DNA of 64,000 nucleotides from Daphnia pulex (Eukaryota > Arthropoda > Branchiopoda > Diplostraca > Daphniidae): assembly GCF_021134715.1 (NCBI RefSeq), contig NC_060027.1, forward strand, positions 868,001-932,000. The letters run 5' to 3'. Made by a program: the position numbers and the translations under genes. Under the pieces are notes generated by a model. It was not told the DNA's origin. It saw only the letters and a list, made by a program, of their open reading frames with translations, and made no database searches. Positions 12,173 through 23,101 of this stretch are shown in pieces. The first letter of the stretch is position 1; each line of letters starts with the position of its first letter.

Positions 12173-15100
12173 CTATTCAGCTCGTCCAGCTTGAAAGGAT
12201 GGAAAAGTGGCTGTTTTTCTGGGCGATCCGGCGTTGGCATTTTTCTTACGGGGGGCGAAACTCAGCGACTCTTTGTGGAATTCTAACGGCATCACTCCCA
12301 AATCACCTGCGTATCGATTCTTCGATACCTGTTGTTGGCGGGGTGAGGATGAAATAAAATTAAATGAAATTGTTTCCCTTTTTTTTTTCCCGCTTTTAGT
12401 AAGAAATTCACCTCGAGATATTTACGGCGATGGTTGGGATCGTTTGTCCGCTTATCCTGCAATATCAATATGTTGTCCGCCTCCTGGGAGGCTTTTGCTC
12501 CGCCGAAGATGGAACTGGTAGACAATTCTTCCATCGCTTCCTGATGAAAAAAAAAAACCAAAAGTATGAGCCAAACTATTTGGTTTCAAGTTAACCAAAA
12601 GGGAAGAAAACACAAGAGAATAGAGAGAGAGAAAAAGGGGCGATAGGTGGCACAACAACAAGACACACAATCACGTCATCGCCCCATCAGGTGAGTGATC
12701 CCAAAAAGAGAAAACTCGTCGGTTGGTCGGCGCAGAGCACCAAAGAGCTGGTCTGTGTGTGTGTGTGTATCGTCGTCCTATTTCTTTTGTTATTTGATTT
12801 TTCCTCCCTTCTTCTTCTTCTTTTTATCTCTTCTTCTCTCTTCTCTCTCTCCAAAAGGTAGCGGTATTGTTTTCATTTTATCAAAGAAGAAGGGAGGAGG
12901 AAACAGGCCAGCCAGCCAGCCAGCAACCCAAACTCGAAACCAAAAGAAGAACCTTTCTCGGGTGGATGACTAGAGTGACGTGGACGTTATTGTCGGTGGC
13001 GAAGCGGCGGAATGAGCCGATGATCTGATCCTGCCTGTGGTATCGATCCATCGACGAATTCTCGTTCGACGTTCCCATCATAAACTGGAGATTGTCGATG
13101 ACGACGTGCGAAATGTCGTAGACGTAAACGGCGTGAGACATGGCCTGAAATGAATTATATACAAAATTATTTTCAAACTTTAAATGTTTTTGATCTTTTC
13201 TATTCGCTCTGGTTTACCTCCAAGACGGAGGTGACGTTCTGCTGGCCGTGGAAGGCCAGGTAATACATGGGCAATTTCTCAAATTTGTCGGCCACGATGT
13301 CGAACGTCTCGCGGGTTTCGCTCTCCAGCAACAGACCCGAAAACTGTTGCAGCATCATTTTGGCCAGCCGGACGTTGCGGATCTCGAAACTGCCCCAAAG
13401 GGTCCGCACGTCTTGACCGCAGAGATCCAGCGAGTACTCGCTGAGGAACGTGGTTTTGCCAGCGCCCGTAGGCCCAGTGAACACCGTCAATTCGCCACGA
13501 CGGTGGCCCTTGAGCAGATCCGTCAAGATGGGGAAGCGACGCCAACGGACGCCCGACACTTTGCTGCTCTGCGTGATCTCTTCGTAAACTTCTTTCCTGT
13601 GAAAGCGAAAAACGGAGATTGTTTTTAAAATTTAATTTCTATTTGGTTTTAATTCTAATTTGAAAATGAAAACCTTAAACTGGAGAAGGTCGTCACCGAT
13701 TTGTGCGTCATGGGCAAGGCCGCTTTCAGAACTTGGGCCACATTTTTCCCTTTCATTCGACACTGGAGAGTCGATGGTGTTTCTTCCGAGGACCTGCGCA
13801 AGACCAAAAGGATCGCATTTGAAGGATTGATCTTTTTTTGTTTGTTTAAAGAGAAGGTAAATCGTATACCTGATCAGGTGACAACGTTTTTCGCCCAGCT
13901 TCCGGGCAAAGGCACGGGCACAATCGGTTCCTTGGACTCCATGCCCAAGCCATAGTGTGATTTTCCGGAAGGATTCCAGGAATGCCATGGTTGCTAGCGG
14001 TAGATTGGAGATGCCTAATCGTTCGCAGAAAAGTTGGGAAAAAAAAGGTAATTTGAAATTTAATAGTATTGAGAATGCCATCTAGTGGGTAGATTGATAC
14101 CAGAAGGAAGGCAAACGGCCGGGACGGCCAAACAGTCCAAAGCGGTTAGCGTATCAGCGGCTGTGGCGGTAAGAATAACCTCATCTCTTCCTTTGGCTAG
14201 GTGATAGCCCAACAACCACGGGTGTTGCTTGGGTAAATTCTTCTCAATTATGGGATGATAATCTTCGATTTCCTTACTGGCATCGCTTTCGACCGCTTCC
14301 GATGCATCTGCATTAATCAATCAAGGGACTGGATGGAGAGTTCGAATTTCTAGAAGTTGATAGGCAACATTTTATTAGGTACTATGATTAGGAGTGAGTA
14401 TCTTGACGCTGCGGAATTCGGCGTCTTTGGACGTTATGCATGGGAGAATGAGCTGTTCGAGATCCAGATTGACTTTGGCACCCACTTTTTTCAGTGTCTC
14501 CACTGACAGATCCTGCAGAGGGAGAAAAAGGAGAAAATTTACCCAATTTAGCAGCCAATTACTGCACTTGTTTGAGTTCAACGACCGACCCCGAGACTTA
14601 ATTTGTCGAGAAATGGACCCAATGTCTCTTCTGACAGAGAGTGGATTGGCTGTGCTAAATTCCACAGTCCTTTCATCTCATTTGCTTCTGTCGTACTGGT
14701 TGTACCAGTGTACTGTGACAGGTGTTGGGCAATGCTAGGTGGACCTGGAAAAAAAGAATGACAAGAGTCACATTTAATACGGAACCTATCAGAATGTCAG
14801 CTCACTTACTTGATTTCGCCTTCTCAGATTTTAGCTGAAACACATCCAGGGCTTGGATGTACTTTGACAAACTGGACCAAGGTCCAGAAAGAAAGCATCG
14901 TGTGCAGAAAGCGTAGCCAGTTCTCAGGTTGATGTACAGCTTGCCAAGGTCGTTGTTGGCATCTTTGATGGTGGTGAATGGTGATGCATGATTACACGAT
15001 GGGCAGTTGACTGCCACACAAGTGTAGCCTTCTTGGAAGCCAGCAAAACTAGATTTTGTTATTCTTCGTATCTCGTTGGAGGAAATATCACGTATATCGC

Positions 15101-15314
15101 CATCAGTTAGTATATGAATTTTTCGAATAAGGCCGGGACTTGGAACAATTAATCTGGACAAGAAAGTTTGTCGACTAGACGGCAACAATACTGCTTCGTT
15201 AGAGAAAAAGCTGGAGAGTCTCTCGCACCTGGTTGGTTCACGTTTCATTCGTGTGGCGACCAACTTACGTGAATAGCTCAGCGTTTGAACATGAGCTTTG
15301 CACACAGCGTTCAT
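12173..15314 (-). CDS. TWNK: Twinkle mitochondrial replicative DNA helicase
   Basis: Replicative 5'-3' DNA helicase of mitochondrial DNA, RecA/DnaB family (T7 gp4-like), acting with the mtDNA polymerase in the matrix. Ten exons: 15314-14810, 14744-14590, 14512-14383, 14307-14101, 14014-13870, 13793-13674, 13596-13218, 13144-12953, 12540-12412 and 12328-12173, giving 705 aa. The ATG at 15314 is the first in frame; an in-frame TAA lies upstream and the longer frame starts on GTG. The N-terminus is basic, as in a mitochondrial presequence. Cys pairs CPSC (104/107) and CTRC (137/140) form a metal-cluster motif. Walker A is GPTGAGKTT (about 462-470) and Walker B VVIDNLQF (about 561-568), followed by [10 protein letters not shown] and [12 protein letters not shown]. 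Human Twinkle is 684 aa. The 412-nt intron after HPRK uses a weak donor (GTTCTT). Confidence 0.95.
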
Positions 15315-15740
15315 TATGAACGCCGGTGTTTTGGAAAGAAACAACACGTTTTAATACCACGCTGTTGTTTTCATTTGAATAACACAGAAAAGTAGTCTGC
15401 TCTTAATGCAATGTTGCATGATTGATTTAACAGTTATTCCCCGTTATTTATTTCTGATTTCTTTTTCTCATTTGGAAAATATGTTGTGTGATGGGGTGAA
15501 CAATCTGGACATAATGTGCAAAAGTTGTTGTTTTAGTTGTTTAAATAATCATCCTATTTCATACTACATTTCATAAATTCGTTTCAAAGTTAATGGAAAC
15601 ATTTTAGACTTGGTAGTACAAGTCTAGAAATACTTTTTAGAGTACTACAAGTCATTGCTTATTCAAAAAGAGTCTGAAGATTTCCCTTCAAAACGGAAAC
15701 CATTTCGCCACAAAAATGGTAAACTACACGGTGCACGTAA

Positions 15741-15761
15741 GTCACGTGACCGCGACACGTG
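15741..15761. promoter_or_regulatory. paired CACGTG E-box upstream of TWNK
   Basis: GTCACGTGAC, a perfect 10-bp palindrome, lies at 15741-15750, followed by ACACGTGA. It sits about 430 bp upstream of the TWNK start codon. GTCACGTGAC is the form bound by bHLH-zip factors of the MITF/TFE and USF type. Use by TWNK is inferred from position only. Confidence 0.35.
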
Positions 15762-17144
15762 AGTCAGCAGCTCCGTGTCAGCATGGTGTCAGCGCTCTCT
15801 CTACCTGAAAACCCGAAAAGGCGAAAGCAAAAATTCATCGTATTTGTAATCAATTTTAGATTTCGTGGAAAAAATGTTTTCTTCTCAGATCACGTGATAA
15901 GGTGAATCATGCGAAATTTAATGCCAGTCGCATCATTCGTAAATGGTTGGCAAGTAAAAGTTATTTTTTTTTCTGCAGCTTATAAATAATTTTGTTTAGA
16001 TTAAAAATTAAAAACAAAAATAGGCTTAGCATAAAACAAAATTCTGTGTGATCTGACAACCACTTACTTAAAACGAAATTAAATTCCAGATTGGCGCCAC
16101 TTTGTAGCAGACAATTTACACATGGCGAATTGAATCCATTGTGGCATGGTCGTAACAAATAAACAGGGGAACAGCAGTTTGTTTCGTTCTCTAGTGCTAT
16201 CGTCTCACATCGTTTCAGAATCTAAGTTATCTTAGAAACTTCGGCAAAGGTATAAGTTATTGGTTGATTTTCAATTTCCTAGAAAGGTAAATTAGCACCT
16301 AGCAATTGCAAAGGTGCTTTCATGCAATTCTTTGTTGAACCATAAGGGAATTTATAGGCAAAAATTTGAACTGTTATTTTGTGTTCTAAGGTTTTCTGTG
16401 GGAACAAGCTACAAATAGAAACCAGCCTTCGAATATCTAGAATTCTAGAGGTTTCTCTGTAGTAACAAATCTAAAATGTAGTTGAATACTTTTTATTTCT
16501 TCGTTCCCCACAGCAGAGTTGATACTTAACATCCAATGTTAGGCCATTCATTTCTTCGATTTCATCACAGTATAACATTTTATGTATTAATAGGTTAGTA
16601 AGGTTAAAAAGACGTTTAAGGTTAGCTCGAGACACGTGAGGCACGTTCCCAGCTCTCTCCGCCAACTTATCTTTATATCCTTAAAAGGCGACTGAAACGT
16701 TTTGCAATTCATTTTCAGATTGATCTTCCATCAGTTTCTTCCTTTCCAAAAACGTTCTGTGCTGCCGTCCTCGCTCGGCCAGCAACCCGGTGTGGTCATT
16801 GTTCTGATCTCACCGTCACGTTTTCCTGGATGTCACGAGATCTTTTCCATTTTCGATGGCATAGTCAGGTGCAGCACATTCCCAAGGGCTAAAATGGGTT
16901 GTTCATTCCTCTGTTACGAACTCAAAAAACCCAGAAGAGAGAAAGCTACTCACGACGTAGAATGTTTGCTCTGACCAACGACTAATATAGTTACGCACTA
17001 TGGCATGATAATGGTATGGCCACCCCGCCACCCGAATCGTATGTGTATTGGCAGAAGATATGAAGATCGACCTCGGACCCCGGCAGCCAGCCAGACACAT
17101 GTCCTCCATTTCTATTGTATAATATTCCATGTTCACCATCTTTA

Positions 17145-17221
17145 TGTTTATGCAAATAGGACTTTTTTTCCCCGCTCGACGGATGTTTATGCAAATAGGA
17201 CTTTTTTTCCCCGCTCGACGG
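17145..17221. repeat. perfect 39-bp direct duplication
   Basis: Two adjacent copies (17145-17183 and 17184-17221, the last base outside) without a mismatch over at least 38 bp. Each contains ATGCAAAT, the octamer recognised by POU-domain factors, then a T8 run and CCCCGCTCGACGG. The unit is a multiple of three but lies in no credible gene. Confidence 0.9.
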
Positions 17222-17540
17222 CACTTGATGACCTTCACGTTTCGTCACGTTTTGCTGGCTAATCTCTTAGAGATGGCTAAGACACTCTAGATCCTAGAAT
17301 TTCGGTTTTTAAAACATCGTCAGCCTTGATATTGTAATAGTTTTCAATTGCATTATTTCATTAAACTAACGTTACGTTGCTTTCTTCTTATTTAGATTGG
17401 CAGTGTATGGGAACTCAGCAGTGGCGTTGGTTAGTAGTATTACCTACCATTTCAAGTTCCATATACCAACATTACATTTGAGCTACAGTTCACAAATTAC
17501 AGGTAAATTCAATTAAGTCTAATTCCATGCCGAACTCTAA

Positions 17541-19453
17541 TTATTTCTGATTAAATTCTTCAAAGGGCACGACGCTTGCAGAGGGCAGATCGACGACGAC
17601 GCGATACCAAACCTTTTTGGAGCGGAGGTAACTGTAGCTGTTGTCAAATTCCAGGACATCTGCAGCCATTGGAGTAAATCATGTAAGTCATTATTCAATT
17701 ATTCAATCTATCTAGTAAGTTACAGAGTACTGGGCGGACACAAACAACATCGCCCTCTTCCATCATCAAATGGCTTTGAACTCTTTCGTTTGTGATGATA
17801 TCCACCCTATCTCCATTTCTCTCCACATAGTAGACGCTAAATCCAATATCGCTGTCCTCGGTCATGAATTCCCACCTGTAAAAATGTTAGTTCCGATAGG
17901 CTGTTAGGCATTTTAATCGGTTCGTCAATACCTGAGTACTGAATTCGCTTGAATGATTTTGTATTCCAGCTTCTTTTTGCTACTACTCGACACAGTCATT
18001 GACGTCATTTCCGGTTTAACGGTTGGTTTAACCGTTTCCATGTAATAAGACTGTGGTACTTCCCCTCCCAAACTAATCTGTTAGATAGTCAGTGTTAGAT
18101 TATTTGTAGAATTCAAACTGAAAATTGGGGTCGCAAACTTTGCCGGAGCATTTGGGATCGCCATTCGAATCGGTCATCGTTCCACCGTAATGCACAGGTA
18201 GTTGGTCTGCGTCAATTTCTTTCAGCAAAGCGGCCGTCCATTCACTTTTGTCAAAGCCAAAGATGCTTATCTTGTCGAGCGTTACCGGATGTAGAAAGGG
18301 CTTCACCATGTTAAAAACAAGGGTGAAGATTTTGGGAGCTTAAGTAACAATAAGTAGGCGATTAAAATAAAGTCCGCATAGAATTTGATGAGGGGCTGAA
18401 AATTCACCATTGATGATGATGGTCTTTCGTAGATTTTCAGGGTAATTAGACTCGGAAATCTTGATCCCTTCTATACCAACTTCTCTGACTTTTGCATTCG
18501 ATCGCAATTCAAGTAAATATAAGATGGTAAATTTATTACGGCAAGAAAGTTGTACAACTTACATGGCTTGTAACCCATTTGCCTCATGGACAATCCCTCC
18601 ATATCGATGACAATCGTTTGACAGGTGACAGGTTTTCCGGCGTGTTCCGAATTTTTCTTCATTTGTACGATTCCCATTTCCGATAAGTAGCAAACGTAGC
18701 GCACATAATCGCGCTTGCTGACCGATTGCAGCATTCCTCTCCAGTCCGCTTGTCCGAATGACACAATCCATACTAAAAAATCAAATCGAATCGTTGCGAG
18801 TTTAAATCAAGTTGTTATGCAAATCGAGGTACTTTGACGTTCAAGTGACGATTATGTACCTGGACAGTATAACTTGTCGTAGCCTATTATTCCCATGGGG
18901 TAGTACTTGACAAGAACCGTTGGTGGTCTAAAGTGACGAGGAAAATGAATTACAATTTAGCTTATCAAGGAAAAAGTTAAACTGCATCTTTTCTACTCAC
19001 TCCCACTGATCTTTGAGTTCGTCGATGCGATTCGCCAGACGCCACTGAACTGACTGTAATTGTAAACACAAATCGTGTATTAATTTGCTAGATTTATTTG
19101 TCGCTCAATTAAAATTCAGCTCACGTGTCTCAGCATTTTCTCTGCTTGATCGAGGTCGAAATTTCGTGCTATCGATGGTAAATGAAGTTAATCGCAGTTG
19201 GGTTGGGTACGTTTGATGTTTGAATATCTAAATAAGGTGACAAGGTAAATGGGAAACTTACCAACTAGCCATTTGAGGATGTAGTCTTCACTCGGGTCGG
19301 GAAGTTTGCAGTCTTTTACATTTTCTTTAAACTATAAAGCAGATGTGAAATTACAAACGCACGTACGTTTCCAGCTTTTATCTCCGTCCTTTTAGATTTA
19401 TATACCTGATCAAATGTAACCCGTTGCGCTTCACTTAGTTGGGACACAATCAT
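17541..19453 (-). CDS. SEC14-like gene A (CRAL-TRIO + GOLD)
   Basis: Cytosolic SEC14L2-type phospholipid/hydrophobic-ligand transfer protein; the exact ligand is unknown. Eleven exons: 19453-19406, 19331-19262, 19168-19125, 19053-19001, 18927-18860, 18772-18563, 18488-18408, 18338-18139, 18077-17932, 17875-17724 and 17659-17541, giving 396 aa. Order: CRAL-TRIO N-terminal helices (about 17-60, with DYILKWLV and ARNFDLDQAEKML), CRAL-TRIO lipid pocket (about 75-245, FGQADWRGML, VIDMEGLSMRQ, YGGTMTD), GOLD domain (from ISLGGEVP to YVLEFDNSYSYLRSKKVWY). Human SEC14L2 is 403 aa. It pairs with gene B by length, introns and the MI-SQL start. It has introns at all three variable positions. The intron before the GOLD domain has a poor donor (GTTTGC). 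Confidence 0.92.
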
Positions 19454-20157
19454 TTTGTTGCGGGACTGAAAATGAACTTTTTAGAGTGATGGTTGCTTTC
19501 TTTCTGTCTATGCCTGTTATTGAGGCTAAATTCTTTATTCGTTGATTACCCCAAGGATCTTTTTATGACGTAAGGAGTCACATAAATCCAAGATAACAAG
19601 GCGAAAAATAGTAACAAGCTTACAAAACAGAGGAAGATTTGGGCGGAGATCAACTGCCCTTCATTTTTCGTTTCATTTGATTATCTTAAAACTCGAATTA
19701 GACATTGTCAAAGTGTGGCCGTCTGACCGGGCTATCTATTGTTATTTATGGAACAGTTAGGTAACATCAACACCCCATCGTCCATAGCAAGCTGCAAGCT
19801 ACGGTTCAATAGGTCGTTGTCGCTACACCCGCGTTTAGAATGTTACTAGCCAATGCAATTGATGATTGGCTATTATCGGGCTCAAATTTCAAATTCAAGC
19901 TATTAATAGACACAGCAAACGTTATCTTTTCAATCAAATAAGAGCAAATGGTTAAGTCAGTTTATCGTATGGCCCATTTTACACCTATAATCTCACTCAC
20001 CCATGCCTGTATATTAAAGATGCCCTTGGTTTCTCACACCAGCTTTTTAAAGTTCAATTAATCAAGCGTGCCAAGTATATTTAAACCCTATTTTCGGTAC
20101 TCTGTAATGTGCAACCGCAAAATTAGCGATTTATTTATACAGGTACGATGAACAGCA
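19454..20157. other. intergenic spacer between SEC14-like genes A and B
   Basis: About 700 bp of AT-rich DNA that must hold the gene A promoter (minus strand) and the 3' end of gene B. No further gene, repeat or RNA is visible. Confidence 0.5.
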
Positions 20158-22046
20158 TTATGTGTGCGTAGTAGATTCCCCTTCGAATTCTTGGGTCGGC
20201 GATGTCGGGATAAGGTCTATCACGACGCGATACCAAACGTTCTTTGAGCGGATGTAACTGTAGCTATTGTCAAATTCCATTATATCTAGGCCCAAAAGAC
20301 AAATGAGTTTTATGCGAATGACTTTGACATCTATTTTTACTTACAAGTCCCCACACGGGTGCAATTAATTTCGCCTACTTCCATCATCAAATGACTTTGA
20401 ATTTTTTCTGGCGTCACGAGATAACCCTTTTCTCCGTTCGCCTTCAAATAATAAATGCTAAATCCAATATCGGCTTCCTCAGTCATGAATTCCCATCTGT
20501 TGGATTCAAATCCCAGACGTTAACAAAATCCAAAATAAGTTAATCGAGTTACTTTACATACTTGAGCAATGAATTTGTTGTAGCAATTTGAAATTCTAGT
20601 TTCTTTTTGTTTCCTTTTGACACCAATAGTGACGTCATGTAACTCTTCGTTGATGGCTTGACAACTTTTAGATAGTTACTTTTTGGCACTTCTCCTCCAA
20701 TGGTAAACTATTAAAATGCAAAAGAAATTAAAGATTGCAGCAGTACAATTATATTGATAAGAAAACTTACTTTACTGGGATCGCTAGCTTTCAAGTCAGT
20801 CAAAGTTCCACCGTATTGAGCCGGTAATTGGTCGGCATCGATTTCCTTTAATAAGGCAGCGCTCCACTCTTTTTTATCAAAACCGAAGATGTTGATCTTG
20901 TCTAAAGTCATTTGATGTAGGAAGGGCTTCACAATGGAAAACACCATGGTAAATAATTTAGGAGCTAATGAGAAAGCACCGTGAACAAAGTCAAGTTAAC
21001 TTAGGCCTGTTTTAGAGGAAATTTACCATTGATGATAAAAGCCTTTCGAATGACTTCGGGGTAGTTTGCTTCGAGTACTTTTATGGCTTCAAGGCCAATA
21101 TCTCGAACTTTAAACAGTTCAACGAGAAAAAAAAATGTTGCTACAATTTTACTAAGACATTTTAATATGTTTTGCTTTTCTACTCACGTGGCCGGTGAGC
21201 GATCTGCTTCATTGATAGCCCCTCCATATCTATGATGAAAGTTGAAGAGGTGATTGGTCTTTGGGCGAGTTGAGAGCATTTTCTAAATTCTTCCGATCCT
21301 TGTTCCGCTATGTAACAGACATAACGCAGAAAATCGCGTTTGTTGACTGAATGCAAAAGTCCTCTCCAATCTGCTTGACCGAAGCCTTTTATCCACAATG
21401 GGTTGTAGCATTTATCGTGACCAACTACTTTCATAGGATAGTACTCAAGTAGGACTTTTGGTGGTCTAGATTGCAAATGAACAAGTTGAGAATGAATAAC
21501 TTGTTCGCTTGTAATTATTGACGTTATTGGTAATTACAAACGTAAAGTTTTAATAATTTCACGAACGGATAAACTCACTTCCACTTGTGCAACATTCCGT
21601 CGATGCTGTTCTCTTCGCGCCATTCTAAAGACTAACCAAAAGATACTCTCAGTTATCACTCAGTCTATAAAAGTAATCGTAGCAACATCGACAAACTTAC
21701 GCGTCTCAGCATTTTCTCGGACTGAGTGACGTCAAAATTTCTAGCTGTTGAATACAGTAAAATGAATTAAATCTTTTTTGTCCCGACCCGTCCATTAGAA
21801 TGTAAAGGAAAGATGAGAAACATTTTACCAACGAGCCATGTTAATAGATATTCGTCACTTGGGTCAGCCAATTTGCAGTCTTCCACGTTTCCTTTAAACT
21901 GATAAAAAGAAGCTTTTTCTTTATGTAACTATGAGATGCGAGTTTTCTCCATCTCAAATTTGTTCGAAATTATTCTATAGAGCAGCCAACGACTATACCT
22001 GTTTTAAAGCAATCCGCTGTGAATCATTCAGTTGGGATAAAATCAT
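20158..22046 (-). CDS. SEC14-like gene B (CRAL-TRIO + GOLD)
   Basis: Paralogue of gene A in the same orientation, predicted cytosolic lipid-transfer protein. Ten exons: 22046-21999, 21898-21829, 21744-21701, 21631-21579, 21465-21188, 21107-21027, 20964-20771, 20707-20562, 20496-20345 and 20285-20158, giving 397 aa. CRAL-TRIO helices carry EYLLTWLV and ARNFDVTQSEKML; the pocket carries FGQADWRGLL, IIDMEGLSMKQ and QYGGTLTD; the GOLD domain runs from FTIGGEVP to YIMEFDNSYSYIRSKNVWY. It shares with A the phase-2 intron before PP(K/T)VL but lacks A's intron at NP|LW: the flanking coding lengths (68 and 210 nt in A) are one 278-nt exon here. The segment after YGGTLTD is two codons shorter than in A and lacks the DPDGNPNC motif of C-H. 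Confidence 0.92.
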
Positions 22047-23101
22047 TTTCCTGTTGGAACTGAAAATCGACGTCTGCAGTTTCACACAGTTTCTTTTTGA
22101 CTGCAGCTGTTGGAAAAACATGTGGTTGGTCGTACGGGTAAGAGGTCGCACAATGTGATGAAGAATATTCTTGTTTTCTTTTCGATGTCGGTATCAACAT
22201 TCATAGCAGATAAGAGCAGACCATCGACAAAAAAATAAAGATTCTCTGTAGACGTTCGACAAAACATTGAAGTAGAAAATAACACAGCAGCAGGCTTCTC
22301 TTATCGCTCGTATATACTCAAATGAAGGTTTTCTTAGAAAAAATGTACGTAGCTGTAGTGGCATAATTAAAGGAAAAGCGCGTTAATTCTTTTCAATGTT
22401 GAACGTTTAGTGGCTTGTTTTTATTTGTTAACTGAAAAATCAGCAAGCACATTATTACGGGGTTACAAAAATAGTGTGAATGACCCTTCAGTTCCTCGTC
22501 AGCGATGTGTTAACGTAAACAGATAAGACCGCATTGCCGCAAGACGAAACAAAAGTTGAAAAATCATATTTGACTACATATATTTGATTTTATACGGCAA
22601 GTACTGACTGGCAACAATCTACAACTTATGCAATCAAATAAGAAACTGAGAGATGGCAAATTGATTCATATAAATCAAATTATCCCCGGAAACATCGATT
22701 AATAGTTTAGCTTAATCTTGCGATTGCCGGTTGGTGGTTGAAAGGATTTCGTTTCCAAGACTAATAGTATAATCGGATGCAACTTCCTTTTTAAAATTCT
22801 TGTTAATGGCAGATATTCAAGTTGCAGCTGTGCTGGCTAAGAAATTTCCTTTCATAAGGAAAAGAGACATGTATCTTTTTATAAATCCATCATTGGACTA
22901 TCCCCTATTCGAGATAATTGTTTACAACGTTTTTCTAACAGTGTGTATGTGTGTGTTAATATAACGGCACATCTAATCGTAATAATAATAACCGCAAAGA
23001 TTTTAACAGTTTTTTATTTTTTTATTTATTTGAAAAAACACTAGATGGCATTCTATTCTAAAGACGTCTGCTGGTCGTAATCTGGCAGTTCAAAAAGAAA
23101 C
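22047..23101. other. divergent intergenic region between gene B and SMPD4
   Basis: About 1 kb separating a minus-strand and a plus-strand gene, so it should contain both promoters. It is AT-rich, and a TATATACTCA stretch lies near 22311. I see no RNA gene, repeat array or extra exon. Confidence 0.4.

Larger units (their letters stand above)
15315..17540. other. TWNK upstream region; intergenic, no gene seen
   Basis: Lies between the TWNK start and the 3' end of SEC14-like gene A, both minus strand. Notable contents are CACGTG sites at 15743, 15756, 15891 and 16633 and a perfect 39-bp direct duplication at 17145-17221. Small frames at 15961-16158, 16471-16665 and 16702-16974 have no recognisable domain and no splice support, so I do not call them. 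Confidence 0.5.

Noticed and set aside
13248-13628. Plus-strand open frame of 126 codons
   Set aside because: Antisense shadow of the conserved TWNK helicase exon. No protein-like features or splice context.
15312-15347. TWNK start extended upstream to 15347
   Set aside because: The codon at 15347 is GTG, not ATG, and is preceded by an in-frame TAA. The first ATG is at 15314 and gives a suitable basic N-terminus.
16903-17248. Minus-strand frames with a 13-residue repeat
   Set aside because: The repeat is only the translation of the 39-bp DNA duplication, which is visible in several frames. No start, splice or domain support.
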